Source: CBDDCQ01 sp965226285 (GTDB lineage Bacteria > Bacteroidota > Bacteroidia > Flavobacteriales > Ichthyobacteriaceae). Taken from it: a stretch of 64,000 nucleotides of DNA. Shown one piece after another: positions 9,396-18,460 of this stretch; position 1 is the stretch's first letter; each line of letters opens with the position of its first letter. The notes under the pieces were generated by a model. It was not told the DNA's origin, searched no databases, and saw only the letters and a program-made list of their open reading frames with translations. Position numbers and translations under genes: made by a program. The stretch lies in contig CBDDCQ010000005.1 of the NCBI GenBank assembly GCA_965226285.1, positions 310,001-374,000 on the forward strand, read 5' to 3'.

Positions 9396-10574
9396 TCAAA
9401 ATCTTTTTAAAAGCACTGCCGAAGCTCCTCCCCCTCCATTGCAAATACTTGCCATACCATAACTCAACTTACGATTTTGCAAAATATAAGCCAAGGTAAC
9501 CAATATTCTGGCACCAGAGCAACCCAAAGGGTGCCCTAGAGAAACTGCACCTCCATTTATATTTACTTTATCTGGAGTAATACCGAGTAGTTCCATATTT
9601 GCCAAAGCAACTACAGAAAAAGCCTCATTGAGTTCAAAAGTATCTATATCATCTACACTTAAATTATTTTTTTTCAGCACTTTATATACTGCTTTTTCAG
9701 GTGCAATAGTAAACCACTCTGGTTCTCGGGCAGCATCAGTATAATCTACCACCTCTGCCATAGGTTGCACATCTAATTCTTTCATCTTATCTTCACTCAT
9801 TAGTACCAGTGCAGCAGCCCCATCATTTAGTGTAGAAGCATTAGCAGCCGTTATGGTTCCGTCTTTTTTGAATACAGGCTTGAGGTTTGGTATTTTATCT
9901 AACTTCACATTTTTATACTCCTCATCTTGACTCATTAATAAAGGCTCTCCCCTTTTTTGTGGAATTTCCACAGTACATATCTCATCATCAAATGCTCCAT
10001 TTTCCCAAGCCTTAGCAGAACGAGTATAAGATTCTATAGCAAATTCATCTTGCTGCTTTCTGGTAATGTTCCTTTGTTGAGCACAATGTTCTGCCAATAC
10101 TCCCATATGCGAACTACTATACACATCTGTAAGCGCATCTTTTACCATTCCATCTACTAAGCGTATATCACCTAACTTCTGCCCTGTTCTACTCTTATCT
10201 AAATAGTGAGGCACCTGCGACATATTTTCCATTCCTCCTACTACTACTATATCTGTATCATCGGATTTGATAGATTGGACTCCCATCATTAGAGCTTTCA
10301 TACCCGAAGCACATACCTTATTTACTGTAGTACAAGGTATCTCGTTGCTCAAACCCGAAAATATAGCAACTTGCCTAGCTGGAGCTTGTCCTATATTAGC
10401 TTGCAATACATTACCCATAAATACTTCATCTACTACATCAAAAGGGATATTATTTTTCTGCAAAGCATCCTTTACAGCTATTGCTCCTAATATACTTGCT
10501 GATAAAGAAGATAAACTCCCCTGAAAAGTTCCTATGGGTGTTCTACTAGCCGATACAATATATACTTTTTTCAT
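9396..10574 (-). CDS. Acetyl-CoA C-acyltransferase (thiolase)
   Basis: Condenses or cleaves acetyl/acyl-CoA in the cytoplasm. All catalytic elements are visible: nucleophile C88 in NKVCASGMK, H348 in GHPLGCSGAR, and C378 in CNGGGGAS. The length of 392 residues is typical. The start MKKVYIVSASRTPIGTF is the classic thiolase N-terminus. It is the last gene of a minus-strand group behind the ArsC-like gene, with 28 bases between them. Whether it acts mainly in acetoacetyl-CoA formation or in fatty acid oxidation cannot be decided here, since no HMG-CoA or beta-oxidation partner is adjacent. Confidence 0.93.
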   Translation of the reverse strand: MKKVYIVSASRTPIGTFQGSLSSLSASILGAIAVKDALQKNNIPFDVVDEVFMGNVLQANIGQAPARQVAIFSGLSNEIPCTTVNKVCASGMKALMMGVQSIKSDDTDIVVVGGMENMSQVPHYLDKSRTGQKLGDIRLVDGMVKDALTDVYSSSHMGVLAEHCAQQRNITRKQQDEFAIESYTRSAKAWENGAFDDEICTVEIPQKRGEPLLMSQDEEYKNVKLDKIPNLKPVFKKDGTITAANASTLNDGAAALVLMSEDKMKELDVQPMAEVVDYTDAAREPEWFTIAPEKAVYKVLKKNNLSVDDIDTFELNEAFSVVALANMELLGITPDKVNINGGAVSLGHPLGCSGARILVTLAYILQNRKLSYGMASICNGGGGASAVLLKRF

Positions 10575-10602
10575 TTCATTTATTTTTTACATCATAACAA
10601 TT

Positions 10603-10854
10603 TTAAAACATACTTATGCTTACAAGTTGGTCATCCGATAGAAATTTACCCTTAAACTTTTCTTTCCAAATGACTTTACTTGTTCTAATGAGTTCCATAG
10701 GTGTAATACCTAATTTAGTTAATACAAATTTTAGTTCTTCTACACTGGGAGGATTTTTTAAATATAAAATTATATCGATATCAATATTTTTATCTTGTAT
10801 AATTTGTAACGTCTGCCTACTCTTACTACATCTGGGATTATGATATATTTTCAT
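10603..10854 (-). CDS. ArsC/Spx-family protein, C-terminally shortened
   Basis: An 83-residue thioredoxin-fold protein of the arsenate reductase (glutaredoxin-type) family. The active-site cysteine lies in NPRCSKSRQTL at the N-terminus. The helix region PPSVEELKFVLTKLGITP and the RTSKVIWKE stretch follow the family. Normal members are about 112-118 residues and end in an ERPIV-containing strand. Here the frame ends after LSDDQLVSISMF, so roughly 30 residues, including the usual conserved arginine, are missing, and only 28 bases remain before the thiolase. It may be a recent truncation or a reduced protein with another role. It is spaced 14 bases from prfB and appears co-transcribed. Confidence 0.7.
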   Translation of the reverse strand: MKIYHNPRCSKSRQTLQIIQDKNIDIDIILYLKNPPSVEELKFVLTKLGITPMELIRTSKVIWKEKFKGKFLSDDQLVSISMF

Positions 10855-10868
10855 TTGCTTTTATAAAT

Positions 10869-11957
10869 TTATTTTTGCCCTTTACTCATTAAATAAGATT
10901 TTAAAAAATCATCTATATTTCCACTCATTACAGCATCTACATTCGTTGTTTCATGTGTGGTTCTCACATCTTTTACCAATTTATAGGGGTGCATCACATA
11001 ATTTCTAATTTGAGACCCCCATTCTATTTTCTTTTTCCCTGCTTCTATTTCTGCTCTTTTTTCTCTCTTCGCTTCCATTTCCATCTCATATAGTTGAGAT
11101 TTTAAAAGCTGTATAGATTTATTTTTATTTTCTAATTGCGAGCGCGTTTCAGAGTTTTCTATAATAATACCTGTAGGTTGGTGCTTTAATCTTACAGCTG
11201 TTTCTATTTTATTTACAGACTGTCCTCCTGCTCCTGATGACCTAAAGGTATCCCAAATAATATCAGCAGGATTAACTTTTATCTCTATACTATCATCTAT
11301 AAGCGGATATACATACACAGATGAAAAAGAAGTATGCCTTTTGGCATTGCTATCGAAAGGAGAAATACGCACTAATCTATGTACTCCATTTTCTCCTTGT
11401 AGATAACCAAAAGCGTAATCTCCTGCGATTTCCAAAGTAACTGTTTTTACTCCCGCTACCTCCCCAGATTGATAATTTAATTCTTTTACCTTATAGTTAT
11501 TTCTCTCTGCCCACATAATATACATTCGCATAAGCATTTCACTCCAGTCATTACTCTCTGTTCCTCCTGCACCTGAAGTAATTTGCAATACAGCAGATAA
11601 ACTATCTTCTTCATTAGATAGCATATTCTTGAATTCCAGTTCCTCTAACTGAGAAAGCAATACTTCATACTGAGCCATTACGTCTGCTTCTTCTGATTCT
11701 CCTTCTTTATAAAAATTATATAAAACTTCTAAATCTTCTAATTCTTGTTTTACTTGTTTATAATTTTTTATCCAACTCTGTTTTACTTTAAGTTTTTTTA
11801 AAAGTATTTCTGCCTTTTTAGCATCATTCCAAAAATCTTCCGCTTGAGTCTGTTCCTCTTGATTTTCTACTTCTATTTCTTTCTGTTCTATTTTAAGATA
11901 CTTGTACAAACTGCTTACTCTTTCTGAAACTTCTTTTAACTTTTCTTGTGTTATCAT
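10869..11957 (-). CDS. prfB: Peptide chain release factor 2
   Basis: Recognises UGA/UAA stop codons and triggers peptidyl-tRNA hydrolysis on the ribosome. The GGQ motif is at residues 244-246 in SSGAGGQSVNKIETAV. Its 362 residues form one continuous frame. In many bacteria prfB carries a programmed +1 frameshift at CTT TGA C near codon 25. Here the equivalent place reads KYLKIEQKE (CTT AAA ATA), so the autoregulatory site is absent. The gene follows the outer-membrane protein gene by 26 bases and precedes the ArsC-like gene by 14, so it sits inside a likely operon. Confidence 0.95.
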   Translation of the reverse strand: MITQEKLKEVSERVSSLYKYLKIEQKEIEVENQEEQTQAEDFWNDAKKAEILLKKLKVKQSWIKNYKQVKQELEDLEVLYNFYKEGESEEADVMAQYEVLLSQLEELEFKNMLSNEEDSLSAVLQITSGAGGTESNDWSEMLMRMYIMWAERNNYKVKELNYQSGEVAGVKTVTLEIAGDYAFGYLQGENGVHRLVRISPFDSNAKRHTSFSSVYVYPLIDDSIEIKVNPADIIWDTFRSSGAGGQSVNKIETAVRLKHQPTGIIIENSETRSQLENKNKSIQLLKSQLYEMEMEAKREKRAEIEAGKKKIEWGSQIRNYVMHPYKLVKDVRTTHETTNVDAVMSGNIDDFLKSYLMSKGQK

Positions 11958-11983
11958 TTATACATTCTATCAAAAAAAACTTT

Positions 11984-12457
11984 TTAATCCAACTTTACAA
12001 CCATACCTAATGACGAATTTTTACCTACCTCTACAAATATACCTTTATTTTGAGTAATAAAATAATGCACTCTTAATTTAAAATCTAATAAAAAACGATT
12101 TCTAAATTCCTCTTCTCTAAAAAAATAACTCAACTTACTTCCTAAAAACATATTCCATTTAAATGGTAAATTAAAAATTTGAGTTAAATCATATTCAGGC
12201 TGAACATAAACCCCAAAATAACTTCTGACTTTATAATTAAAAAAATAGTCTATTCCTAACTTTCCAAATATATCTCTATAAATATTGAAACTATAATCTG
12301 CAAGTACCCCTATACCATAGTTACCTATTACCGACATACCTAAAGATACTCCTTGTTCAAAATTACTTTGAGTAGTAACATCTTGAGCACTAAGTTCAAA
12401 AATACAAAAAATAAGCAAAACAAAAGCAACCTTTAAAGATGAAACTAATCTAGTCAT
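11984..12457 (-). CDS. Small outer-membrane beta-barrel-like protein, unknown function
   Basis: Reading from ATG 12457 gives 157 residues; an in-frame TTG nine bases upstream is less likely as the start. A signal peptide ends at about ELSAQ. The rest alternates hydrophobic and polar residues with many aromatic residues (YFFNYKVRSYFGVYVQPEYD, LGSKLSYFF, FKLRVHYFI), as in short outer-membrane barrels. No specific family was recognised. It is the first gene of the run to prfB, the ArsC-like gene and thiolase. Confidence 0.6.
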   Translation of the reverse strand: MTRLVSSLKVAFVLLIFCIFELSAQDVTTQSNFEQGVSLGMSVIGNYGIGVLADYSFNIYRDIFGKLGIDYFFNYKVRSYFGVYVQPEYDLTQIFNLPFKWNMFLGSKLSYFFREEEFRNRFLLDFKLRVHYFITQNKGIFVEVGKNSSLGMVVKLD

Positions 12458-12490
12458 AGTTCGCAATATATAGATATAAAATAAAATAGT

Positions 12491-12498
12491 TATATTTG
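12491..12498 (+). promoter_or_regulatory. TATATTTG promoter box for the phosphoribosyltransferase
   Basis: Exact TAnnTTTG match followed by C, 58 bases before the start codon. It lies in the divergent gap with the barrel protein gene. Confidence 0.55.
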
Positions 12499-12556
12499 CA
12501 AAAGTAATAAAAAATAGTCATCATAATTTTATCTTTTAACCATAACTTAAATATAA

Positions 12557-13057
12557 ATGTCAAATCGTACTATTATTCTAAACCATAAACAAATATGTAA
12601 TACTATCAAGCGAATGGCTTTTGAAATATTAGAGTACAATTTGAATGAAGAGAAAATTATCTTAGTAGGTATAGAAGGTAATGGTTATATTTTAGCAGAA
12701 AAATTATACAGTGAACTAAAAACGAAAACAGAGATACAAATCACCCTCTGCAAAATATTTATAAATAAAAAAAATCTACTCAGTAATATTAGCACTTCCA
12801 TAAATTTAGAGCAGATAAGCCATAAATCCATTGTACTGATAGATGATGTGTTACACTCTGGCGGTACACTTATATACGGAGTAAAGTATCTATTAAACAT
12901 TCACACTAAACTACTACAAACAGTAGTACTAATTAATAGAAACCACAAAAAATATCCTGTAAAAGCAGATATTAAAGGACTTTCTTTATCTACTTCTCTG
13001 CAAAAAAATATAGAAGTAGCATTTGAAGAGAATAACTATAGAGTATATTTAACATAA
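12557..13057 (+). CDS. Phosphoribosyltransferase-family protein (PyrR/Hpt-like fold)
   Basis: A 166-residue type I PRTase. The PRPP-binding motif is SIVLIDDVLHSGGTL around residues 95-109, and an earlier GIEGNGYILA loop matches the pyrophosphate loop. The N-terminal layout (NHKQICNTIKRMAFEILE) resembles PyrR and hypoxanthine phosphoribosyltransferase proteins. It could act in base salvage or uracil regulation, but no pyrimidine genes are adjacent. It overlaps the convergent shikimate kinase gene by 9 bases at the 3' end. Confidence 0.8.
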   Translation: MSNRTIILNHKQICNTIKRMAFEILEYNLNEEKIILVGIEGNGYILAEKLYSELKTKTEIQITLCKIFINKKNLLSNISTSINLEQISHKSIVLIDDVLHSGGTLIYGVKYLLNIHTKLLQTVVLINRNHKKYPVKADIKGLSLSTSLQKNIEVAFEENNYRVYLT

Positions 13058-13555
13058 CTTTAAAATATTTTCTACCACCACAGAAATATCTTTACTAGTA
13101 TCTATAGTATAAGAAGATCTTTCATAAAATGGTTGCCTTTCAAAGAGGTGTTTGGCAATAAACTCTTTAAGATTACCATCATCTACACGAGCAATAAGAG
13201 GCCTTTTTTCTTTTTCATATTTGAGCCTATTATATAGTGTATCTAAAGGTGTTTTCAAATAAACCGTACAAGAAAGTTTATTCATTACTTCCATATTATC
13301 CCCAAAACAAGGAGTACCGCCTCCTACTGATAAAATCATATTTTCTGGTTTTTCTAAAAGTTCTAATAAATACTTTCTTTCTAATTGCCTAAATACTACT
13401 ACACCCTTAATACTAAATATTTCAGATACCGTTAAACCTTCTTTACGCTCTATGTATTGATCTAGATCTACCCTTAAAATTTCTCGTTTTTCAGATAAAA
13501 GCTTAGAGATATAAGTCTTTCCACTACCCATATAGCCAACTAAAACTAATTTCAT
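13049..13555 (-). CDS. aroK: Shikimate kinase
   Basis: Phosphorylates shikimate at the 3-hydroxyl in aromatic amino acid biosynthesis. The ATG at 13555 gives MKLVLVGYMGSGKTYISKLL with the Walker A loop right at the N-terminus; the longer frame upstream has no family match. Further marks are VDLDQYIERKEG (DxD), FRQLERKYL (FRxxE), SVGGGTPC (GGG) and KRPLI (lid arginine). It is 168 residues, standard length. The promoter lies at 13596-13628. It supplies the pathway that leads to chorismate, the substrate of trpE at 62.5 kb. Confidence 0.92.
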   Translation of the reverse strand: MKLVLVGYMGSGKTYISKLLSEKREILRVDLDQYIERKEGLTVSEIFSIKGVVVFRQLERKYLLELLEKPENMILSVGGGTPCFGDNMEVMNKLSCTVYLKTPLDTLYNRLKYEKEKRPLIARVDDGNLKEFIAKHLFERQPFYERSSYTIDTSKDISVVVENILKLC

Positions 13556-13595
13556 CCTTTTATACAAATTCTTTTGATTACATTTGCCCTTATCA

Positions 13596-13628
13596 CAAAG
13601 ATAAATTAAAATTAAAAAGATGAACAAA
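13596..13628 (-). promoter_or_regulatory. Promoter of aroK (TTTG, 21 bases, TATCTTTG)
   Basis: On the minus strand TTTG (13628-13625) is followed after 21 bases by TATCTTTG (13603-13596). The upstream element lies within the first codons of the divergent secreted-protein gene, so the two genes share control DNA. Confidence 0.6.
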
Positions 13629-16325
13629 GTTACAAAATTTTTTCTTACTATTTGTATTATTACTGCCTGTGTACTTGTATTAAATATATGGAAAAAACCC
13701 GATACATTAAATTTATTAGATGTGAAATTGCACGATACAAAAAAGACAGAAAAAGGTAAAAAACACGGTGCTCCTAATGAAGCTAGAGACTACGATATAA
13801 CAATTACTAAAAACCCTAGGACAGGAAGACCTGAACCCGAAAAATTAGATTTTGTATATAAACTTATAGCTAGACACAAGGCTTACAACAAATCCTCTAG
13901 TGCCTCTAAATTTGAATGGAAAGAAAGAGGTGCTGACACCATAGGTGGAAGAACCCGCTCTATCATGTTTGACCCTAATGATAAAACGAATAAAAAATTA
14001 TGGGCAGGTGGCGTTACAGGTGGCTTGTGGTACAACAATAATATTACAGATAAACAATCTGAATGGATCAAACAAAATAACTTCACTAAAAATTTATCTG
14101 TAAGTTGTATGACCTATGACCCTAATGATACTAAAACCTTTTACGTAGGTACAGGAGAGTGTTATTTTACCAGTTCAGGTATAGGAGAAGGAATATGGAA
14201 AAGTACTGATGGAGGACAAAATTGGAAACTATTAGAATCAACCAAACATTTACGTTATATACAAAATGTTATTGTAAAAAATAACAGTGGAAAGAGTATA
14301 TTGTATTTCATTGCTGCTTACAATTACTACGAAGGTTTAGCACACAGTAGAAATTATAAAGGATTATATAAATCAACAGACGGAGGCATTACTATTGAAA
14401 AAATAAGTGGGGAAATGTTTTCTGATATAGACATAGATAAAAATGGAACTATATGGATTGCAGGATATAATCACAAAATATATACACTAAACGAAACTAC
14501 TAATGAATTAGTTGTAAAACACAATCCTAAAAGAAATATCCAAAGCTCAGCACTAAATAGATTAGAAATAGCTTGCGCTCCATCAAATGAAAACTATGTA
14601 TATGCTATATTCAGTGAACAAGGTAGCGTATCAACTATGAAATATACAAAGGATGCTGGTAGAAACTGGATAACTTTAACTCAACCTAATGATGAAGACA
14701 CAGGTATAAGTGCTGGTGATTTTAGTAGAGGGCAAGCCTGGTATGACCTCATACTTAAAGTAAGATCCGACAACCCTAAAGAAGTATATGCAGGAGGAAT
14801 TAATCTATTTAAAAGTATTGACAGTGGAAAAAATTGGAAGCAAATATCCCGATGGACTACCACGGGTTATGGTATGCAAGGTAAACCGTATTCTTACGTT
14901 CACGCAGATCAACACAATATATTATTTAGTCCTACATCAAATCAAACCATAGTAGTCGCTAATGATGGAGGTATATTTTATTGCAAAGATATTACGAATG
15001 CAGAGAGTTCTTCCACAGCTTTTGAGGCTAGAATTAAAAAATACAATGTGTCTCAATTTTATTCTTGTGCCATTTATCCTACAAAAGACAATAGCCTTCT
15101 GGCTATAGGTGGTACACAAGATAATGGTTCTTGGGTAATGTCTGGGTTCGGCAGTGGCTATGTTATTGCAGGAGGAGATGGTGGTTATTGCTTTTTTGAC
15201 CAAACAGACCCTTCATCCTTTATTATATCCTTTACTAGAAATGATTATATTTTAGGTAGTATTAGTAACAATATAACCGGAAGTAAATCTATAAGAATTT
15301 TAACTGATAGTTCTACCGGAAACTTTATCAACTGTGCAGATTTTGATAGTACTAACAATAATTTATATACTTTCAAAAAATCAAATATATCTAATGCTGA
15401 ACTCTATAGAGTAGAAATAAACAACGGTAAGGATAATCCTACCATGCTATCTAAGAAGGTAAGTACTATAACCATTGAAGGAGATTTTGACAATGAAATA
15501 ATAACGAACATTAAGGTATGTCCATACAGATACAATAAGAATACTACTCTTTTTTTCGGTAATAACAAAGGGCAAATCTATAGAGTTACTGATGCTAATA
15601 CTGATTCCTATAAAAGTACAAAATTATATACTCCCTTTGAAAATAATGGAAGTATCTCTTGTATAACATTTGGAAGTAATGAAAATGAAATTTTAGTAAC
15701 ACTATCGAGTTATGGTGTCCAAAGTGTTTGGTTCTCATACGATGGAGGAAAAAATTGGTTAAACAAAGAAAACAATTTACCTGATATGCCCATTAGATGG
15801 GCAATGTTCAATCCCATAAATAAAAATAATGTCATCTTAGCCACAGAAGTTGGCGTATGGGGTACAGATAATTTTAGAGGAAAGAGACCCCTTTGGAGCC
15901 CTTACAATACGGATATGGGAAATGTGAGAGTAAATATGCTAAAAATGAATACTAATAACAATATGGTATTAGCTGCAACTTATGGTAGAGGTACATTTAT
16001 ATCTGATGGCTTTAATAAACTCGAAAAATCTTCGTCAAAACCAGATACAGATACAGATACTAATTCTAAAAAATTAATAGTCTATCCAAATCCTGTGAAA
16101 AGTGGTGAATTTTTCAATGTATTTATGGAATTAGAAGAATTCATAAAGATTACTGTTACAGTAAGTACAATGGACGGAAAAGTAGTTTATAGAAAAGATA
16201 CTACTATACCAAATACAAATGTTATACATGTAAATATACCTACTTTAACTACAGGAAAATATATTGTAAATTGTAGTGGCAAAGGCTATAATAAATCTCA
16301 AATCTTATTAGTAAAACCAGAGTAG
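13620..16325 (+). CDS. Secreted beta-propeller-like (VPS10/BNR-type) protein with T9SS sorting domain
   Basis: A 901-residue protein with an N-terminal hydrophobic segment (FFLTICIITACVLVLNIW). Repeated beta-propeller blades carry BNR/sortilin-like signatures such as GIWKSTDGGQNWKLL, GLYKSTDGG, LFKSIDSGKNWKQ and WFSYDGGKNWL. The last ~85 residues (from LIVYPNPVKSGEFFNV to the end) form a Por-type C-terminal sorting domain, which directs export by the type IX secretion system. Likely surface-attached or released. This architecture is common for adhesins, peptidase-associated proteins and carbohydrate-binding proteins; no catalytic domain is evident. It is divergent from aroK and closed by a strong terminator. 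Confidence 0.85.
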   Translation: MNKVTKFFLTICIITACVLVLNIWKKPDTLNLLDVKLHDTKKTEKGKKHGAPNEARDYDITITKNPRTGRPEPEKLDFVYKLIARHKAYNKSSSASKFEWKERGADTIGGRTRSIMFDPNDKTNKKLWAGGVTGGLWYNNNITDKQSEWIKQNNFTKNLSVSCMTYDPNDTKTFYVGTGECYFTSSGIGEGIWKSTDGGQNWKLLESTKHLRYIQNVIVKNNSGKSILYFIAAYNYYEGLAHSRNYKGLYKSTDGGITIEKISGEMFSDIDIDKNGTIWIAGYNHKIYTLNETTNELVVKHNPKRNIQSSALNRLEIACAPSNENYVYAIFSEQGSVSTMKYTKDAGRNWITLTQPNDEDTGISAGDFSRGQAWYDLILKVRSDNPKEVYAGGINLFKSIDSGKNWKQISRWTTTGYGMQGKPYSYVHADQHNILFSPTSNQTIVVANDGGIFYCKDITNAESSSTAFEARIKKYNVSQFYSCAIYPTKDNSLLAIGGTQDNGSWVMSGFGSGYVIAGGDGGYCFFDQTDPSSFIISFTRNDYILGSISNNITGSKSIRILTDSSTGNFINCADFDSTNNNLYTFKKSNISNAELYRVEINNGKDNPTMLSKKVSTITIEGDFDNEIITNIKVCPYRYNKNTTLFFGNNKGQIYRVTDANTDSYKSTKLYTPFENNGSISCITFGSNENEILVTLSSYGVQSVWFSYDGGKNWLNKENNLPDMPIRWAMFNPINKNNVILATEVGVWGTDNFRGKRPLWSPYNTDMGNVRVNMLKMNTNNNMVLAATYGRGTFISDGFNKLEKSSSKPDTDTDTNSKKLIVYPNPVKSGEFFNVFMELEEFIKITVTVSTMDGKVVYRKDTTIPNTNVIHVNIPTLTTGKYIVNCSGKGYNKSQILLVKPE

Positions 16326-16353
16326 TCTCTTATCTGTTAATACCAATAAATAG

Positions 16354-16383
16354 AAAGAGCCACTAGTTTACAGTGGCTCTTTC
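16354..16383. terminator. Bidirectional terminator between the T9SS cargo gene and sucC
   Basis: AAAGAGCCACT and AGTGGCTCTTT pair perfectly over 11 bases around a short loop, with A-rich and T-rich flanks on either side. It can serve both convergent genes. Confidence 0.85.
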
Positions 16384-16403
16384 TTTGAAAACCTAAAATT
16401 TAC

Positions 16404-17597
16404 TCAAACAAATACCCTTGATACTTTATCTGCAGCCTCTTGTAAAGAAATAGCAGATAATACTTGTAATCCACTATCATCTATCAACTGCTTGGCTTCT
16501 TGAGCATTAGTCCCCTGCAATCTTACGATAATAGGAATATTAATATCATCTTTCATATTCTGATAAGCATCACATACACCTTGTGCTACCCTATCACAAC
16601 GCACAATACCCCCAAATATATTTACTAAAATAGCTTTTACATTCTTATCCTTTAAAATAATTCTAAAAGCAGTTTCTACCCTTTTAGCATCTGCTGTTCC
16701 CCCTACATCTAAAAAGTTTGCAGGATTACCTCCCGCTTGTTTGATAATATCCATAGTAGCCATAGCTAGTCCAGCACCATTTACCATACATCCTACATTA
16801 CCATCGAGCTTTACAAAATTAAGCCCTGCCTCTATTGCCTCTACTTCTGTAGGGTCTTCCTCTCTAATATCTCTTTTTTCTGCATTATCTTTGTGTCTAT
16901 ATAAAGCATTATCATCTAAAACTACTTTTGCATCTACAGCTAATATCTTGTCATCAGAAGTCTTTAACACAGGATTAATTTCAAATAATGAGGCATCAGA
17001 TTCATCATATGCCTTATAGAGAGCTGATATAAATTTTATCATCTCTTTGATAGCACTACCTTTTAAACCCAAATTAAATGCTACTTTTCTAGCCTGAAAA
17101 CCAGTTAAACCAACCTTAGGGTCTATCTCTTCGGTAAATATTAGATGAGGAGTTTTTTCTGCAACTTCTTCTATATCCATTCCACCTTCTGTGGAATACA
17201 TAATCATATTTCTTCCCGTGCCTCTATTTAAAAGTACTGAAATATAGATTTCAGAAATTTCACTCTCTCCAGAATAATATACATCCTCTGTAATAAGTAT
17301 TTGGTGCACTGTTTTACCTGCTTTAGAGGTTTGAGGAGTTATTAATTGCATTCCTAAAATATTATCAGCATGCTTTTTTATTTCCTCTATATTCTTGGCG
17401 AGTTTTACTCCTCCACCTTTTCCTCTACCACCTGCATGTATTTGTGCTTTTACTACCCACCATTTAGTACCTGTTTGTTCTGATAATCTATGTGCTGCCT
17501 CTACAGCCTCTTCTACAGTATTAGCTACAATACCTCTCTGTATCCTAACACCAAAATTACTTAATATTTCTTTCCCCTGATATTCGTGTAAATTCAT
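16404..17597 (-). CDS. sucC: Succinyl-CoA synthetase (ADP-forming) beta subunit
   Basis: The TCA-cycle enzyme that interconverts succinyl-CoA and succinate with ATP formation. The N-terminal ATP-grasp domain starts with MNLHEYQGKEIL and includes VKAQIHAGGRGKGGGVKLA. The C-terminal CoA-ligase domain shows CMVNGAGLAMATMDIIK and NIFGGIVRCDRVA. The 397-residue length is typical. The alpha subunit gene (sucD) is not next to it, which is common in flavobacteria. A TACTTTTG box lies at 17638-17645. Confidence 0.95.
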   Translation of the reverse strand: MNLHEYQGKEILSNFGVRIQRGIVANTVEEAVEAAHRLSEQTGTKWWVVKAQIHAGGRGKGGGVKLAKNIEEIKKHADNILGMQLITPQTSKAGKTVHQILITEDVYYSGESEISEIYISVLLNRGTGRNMIMYSTEGGMDIEEVAEKTPHLIFTEEIDPKVGLTGFQARKVAFNLGLKGSAIKEMIKFISALYKAYDESDASLFEINPVLKTSDDKILAVDAKVVLDDNALYRHKDNAEKRDIREEDPTEVEAIEAGLNFVKLDGNVGCMVNGAGLAMATMDIIKQAGGNPANFLDVGGTADAKRVETAFRIILKDKNVKAILVNIFGGIVRCDRVAQGVCDAYQNMKDDINIPIIVRLQGTNAQEAKQLIDDSGLQVLSAISLQEAADKVSRVFV

Positions 17598-17637
17598 CTT
17601 TAATACAAACTAATTTATATTTTTAACAATATTGCAG

Positions 17638-17645
17638 CAAAAGTA
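17638..17645 (-). promoter_or_regulatory. TACTTTTG promoter box for sucC
   Basis: Exact TAnnTTTG match on the minus strand, 41 bases before the sucC start. Confidence 0.5.
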
Positions 17646-17663
17646 ATAATAAAAATTAGGATA

Positions 17664-17693
17664 TTGGCAATATATTTTTTATCTTTATTTTTG
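17664..17693 (+). promoter_or_regulatory. Promoter of the GT2 gene (TTG, 19 bases, TATTTTTG)
   Basis: TTG at 17664-17666 and TATTTTTG at 17686-17693 are correctly spaced and lie 36 bases before the start codon. Confidence 0.65.
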
Positions 17694-17728
17694 TAGTCAT
17701 TTTACTATAATTTCAAAACTACTCATTA

Positions 17729-18460
17729 ATGATAGAAAACCTAGTCATCATACCTACTTACAATGAAAAAGAAAATATAGCCCTTATTATAAACGCTGTA
17801 TTCTCTTTAAACACTTATTATGCTATACTCATCGTAGATGACAATTCACCTGACGGTACTGCTAATATTGTAAAAGAACTACAAAAAAAATACCCTAATA
17901 AATTATTCTTAGAAAAAAGAAGTAATAAACAAGGGTTAGGTATAGCATATATACATGGATTTAAATGGGCTTTAGAAAGAAACTATGAATATATTTTTGA
18001 AATGGATGCTGATTTTTCCCACAATCCAAACGACTTAGATGAATTATACTTTTCTTGTAAAAATAAAGGATTTGATATGGCTATAGGATCGAGGTATATT
18101 AGAGGCGTAAATGTAGTGAATTGGCCACTTAAAAGGATTCTATTATCTTATTTTGCATCTATTTATGTAAGGCTAATCACAGGAATGAAAATAAAAGATA
18201 GTACTGCTGGGTTTGTATGTTACAGACGAAAAGTACTAGAATCTATAGATTTAGATAAAATAAATTTTGTAGGGTACGCCTTTCAAATAGAGATGAAATT
18301 CAAAACATGGATACAAGATTTTAATATCAAGGAAGTTTCTGTTATATTTACTGATAGAGCCCGTGGAAAATCTAAAATGAATATCTCTATTATTAAAGAG
18401 TCAATTTTTGGGGTTATTGCCATGAAATTGAAACATCTTTTCAATATGAATAAAAAATAA
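17729..18460 (+). CDS. Polyprenol-phosphate glycosyltransferase (GT2, DPM-like)
   Basis: A 243-residue family 2 glycosyltransferase of the dolichol-phosphate mannose synthase type. The order is NLVIIPTYNEKENI, the nucleotide-sugar site VDDNSPDGTANIV, the metal-binding EMDADFSHNP, and the GSRYIRGVNVVNWP / DSTAGFVCYRR region typical of polyprenol monophosphomannose synthases. No C-terminal multi-TM extension is present, so it is the short soluble or peripheral form. It would load a sugar from a nucleotide donor onto undecaprenyl phosphate at the inner membrane. The sugar identity is not certain. Confidence 0.88.
   Translation: MIENLVIIPTYNEKENIALIINAVFSLNTYYAILIVDDNSPDGTANIVKELQKKYPNKLFLEKRSNKQGLGIAYIHGFKWALERNYEYIFEMDADFSHNPNDLDELYFSCKNKGFDMAIGSRYIRGVNVVNWPLKRILLSYFASIYVRLITGMKIKDSTAGFVCYRRKVLESIDLDKINFVGYAFQIEMKFKTWIQDFNIKEVSVIFTDRARGKSKMNISIIKESIFGVIAMKLKHLFNMNKK

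Noticed and set aside
10869..11957. Programmed +1 frameshift in prfB
   Set aside because: No UGA and no CTTTGAC slip site; the reading frame is continuous.
13556..13627. N-terminal extension of shikimate kinase (MFIFLILIYLC...)
   Set aside because: It covers the aroK promoter; the family N-terminus begins at ATG 13555.
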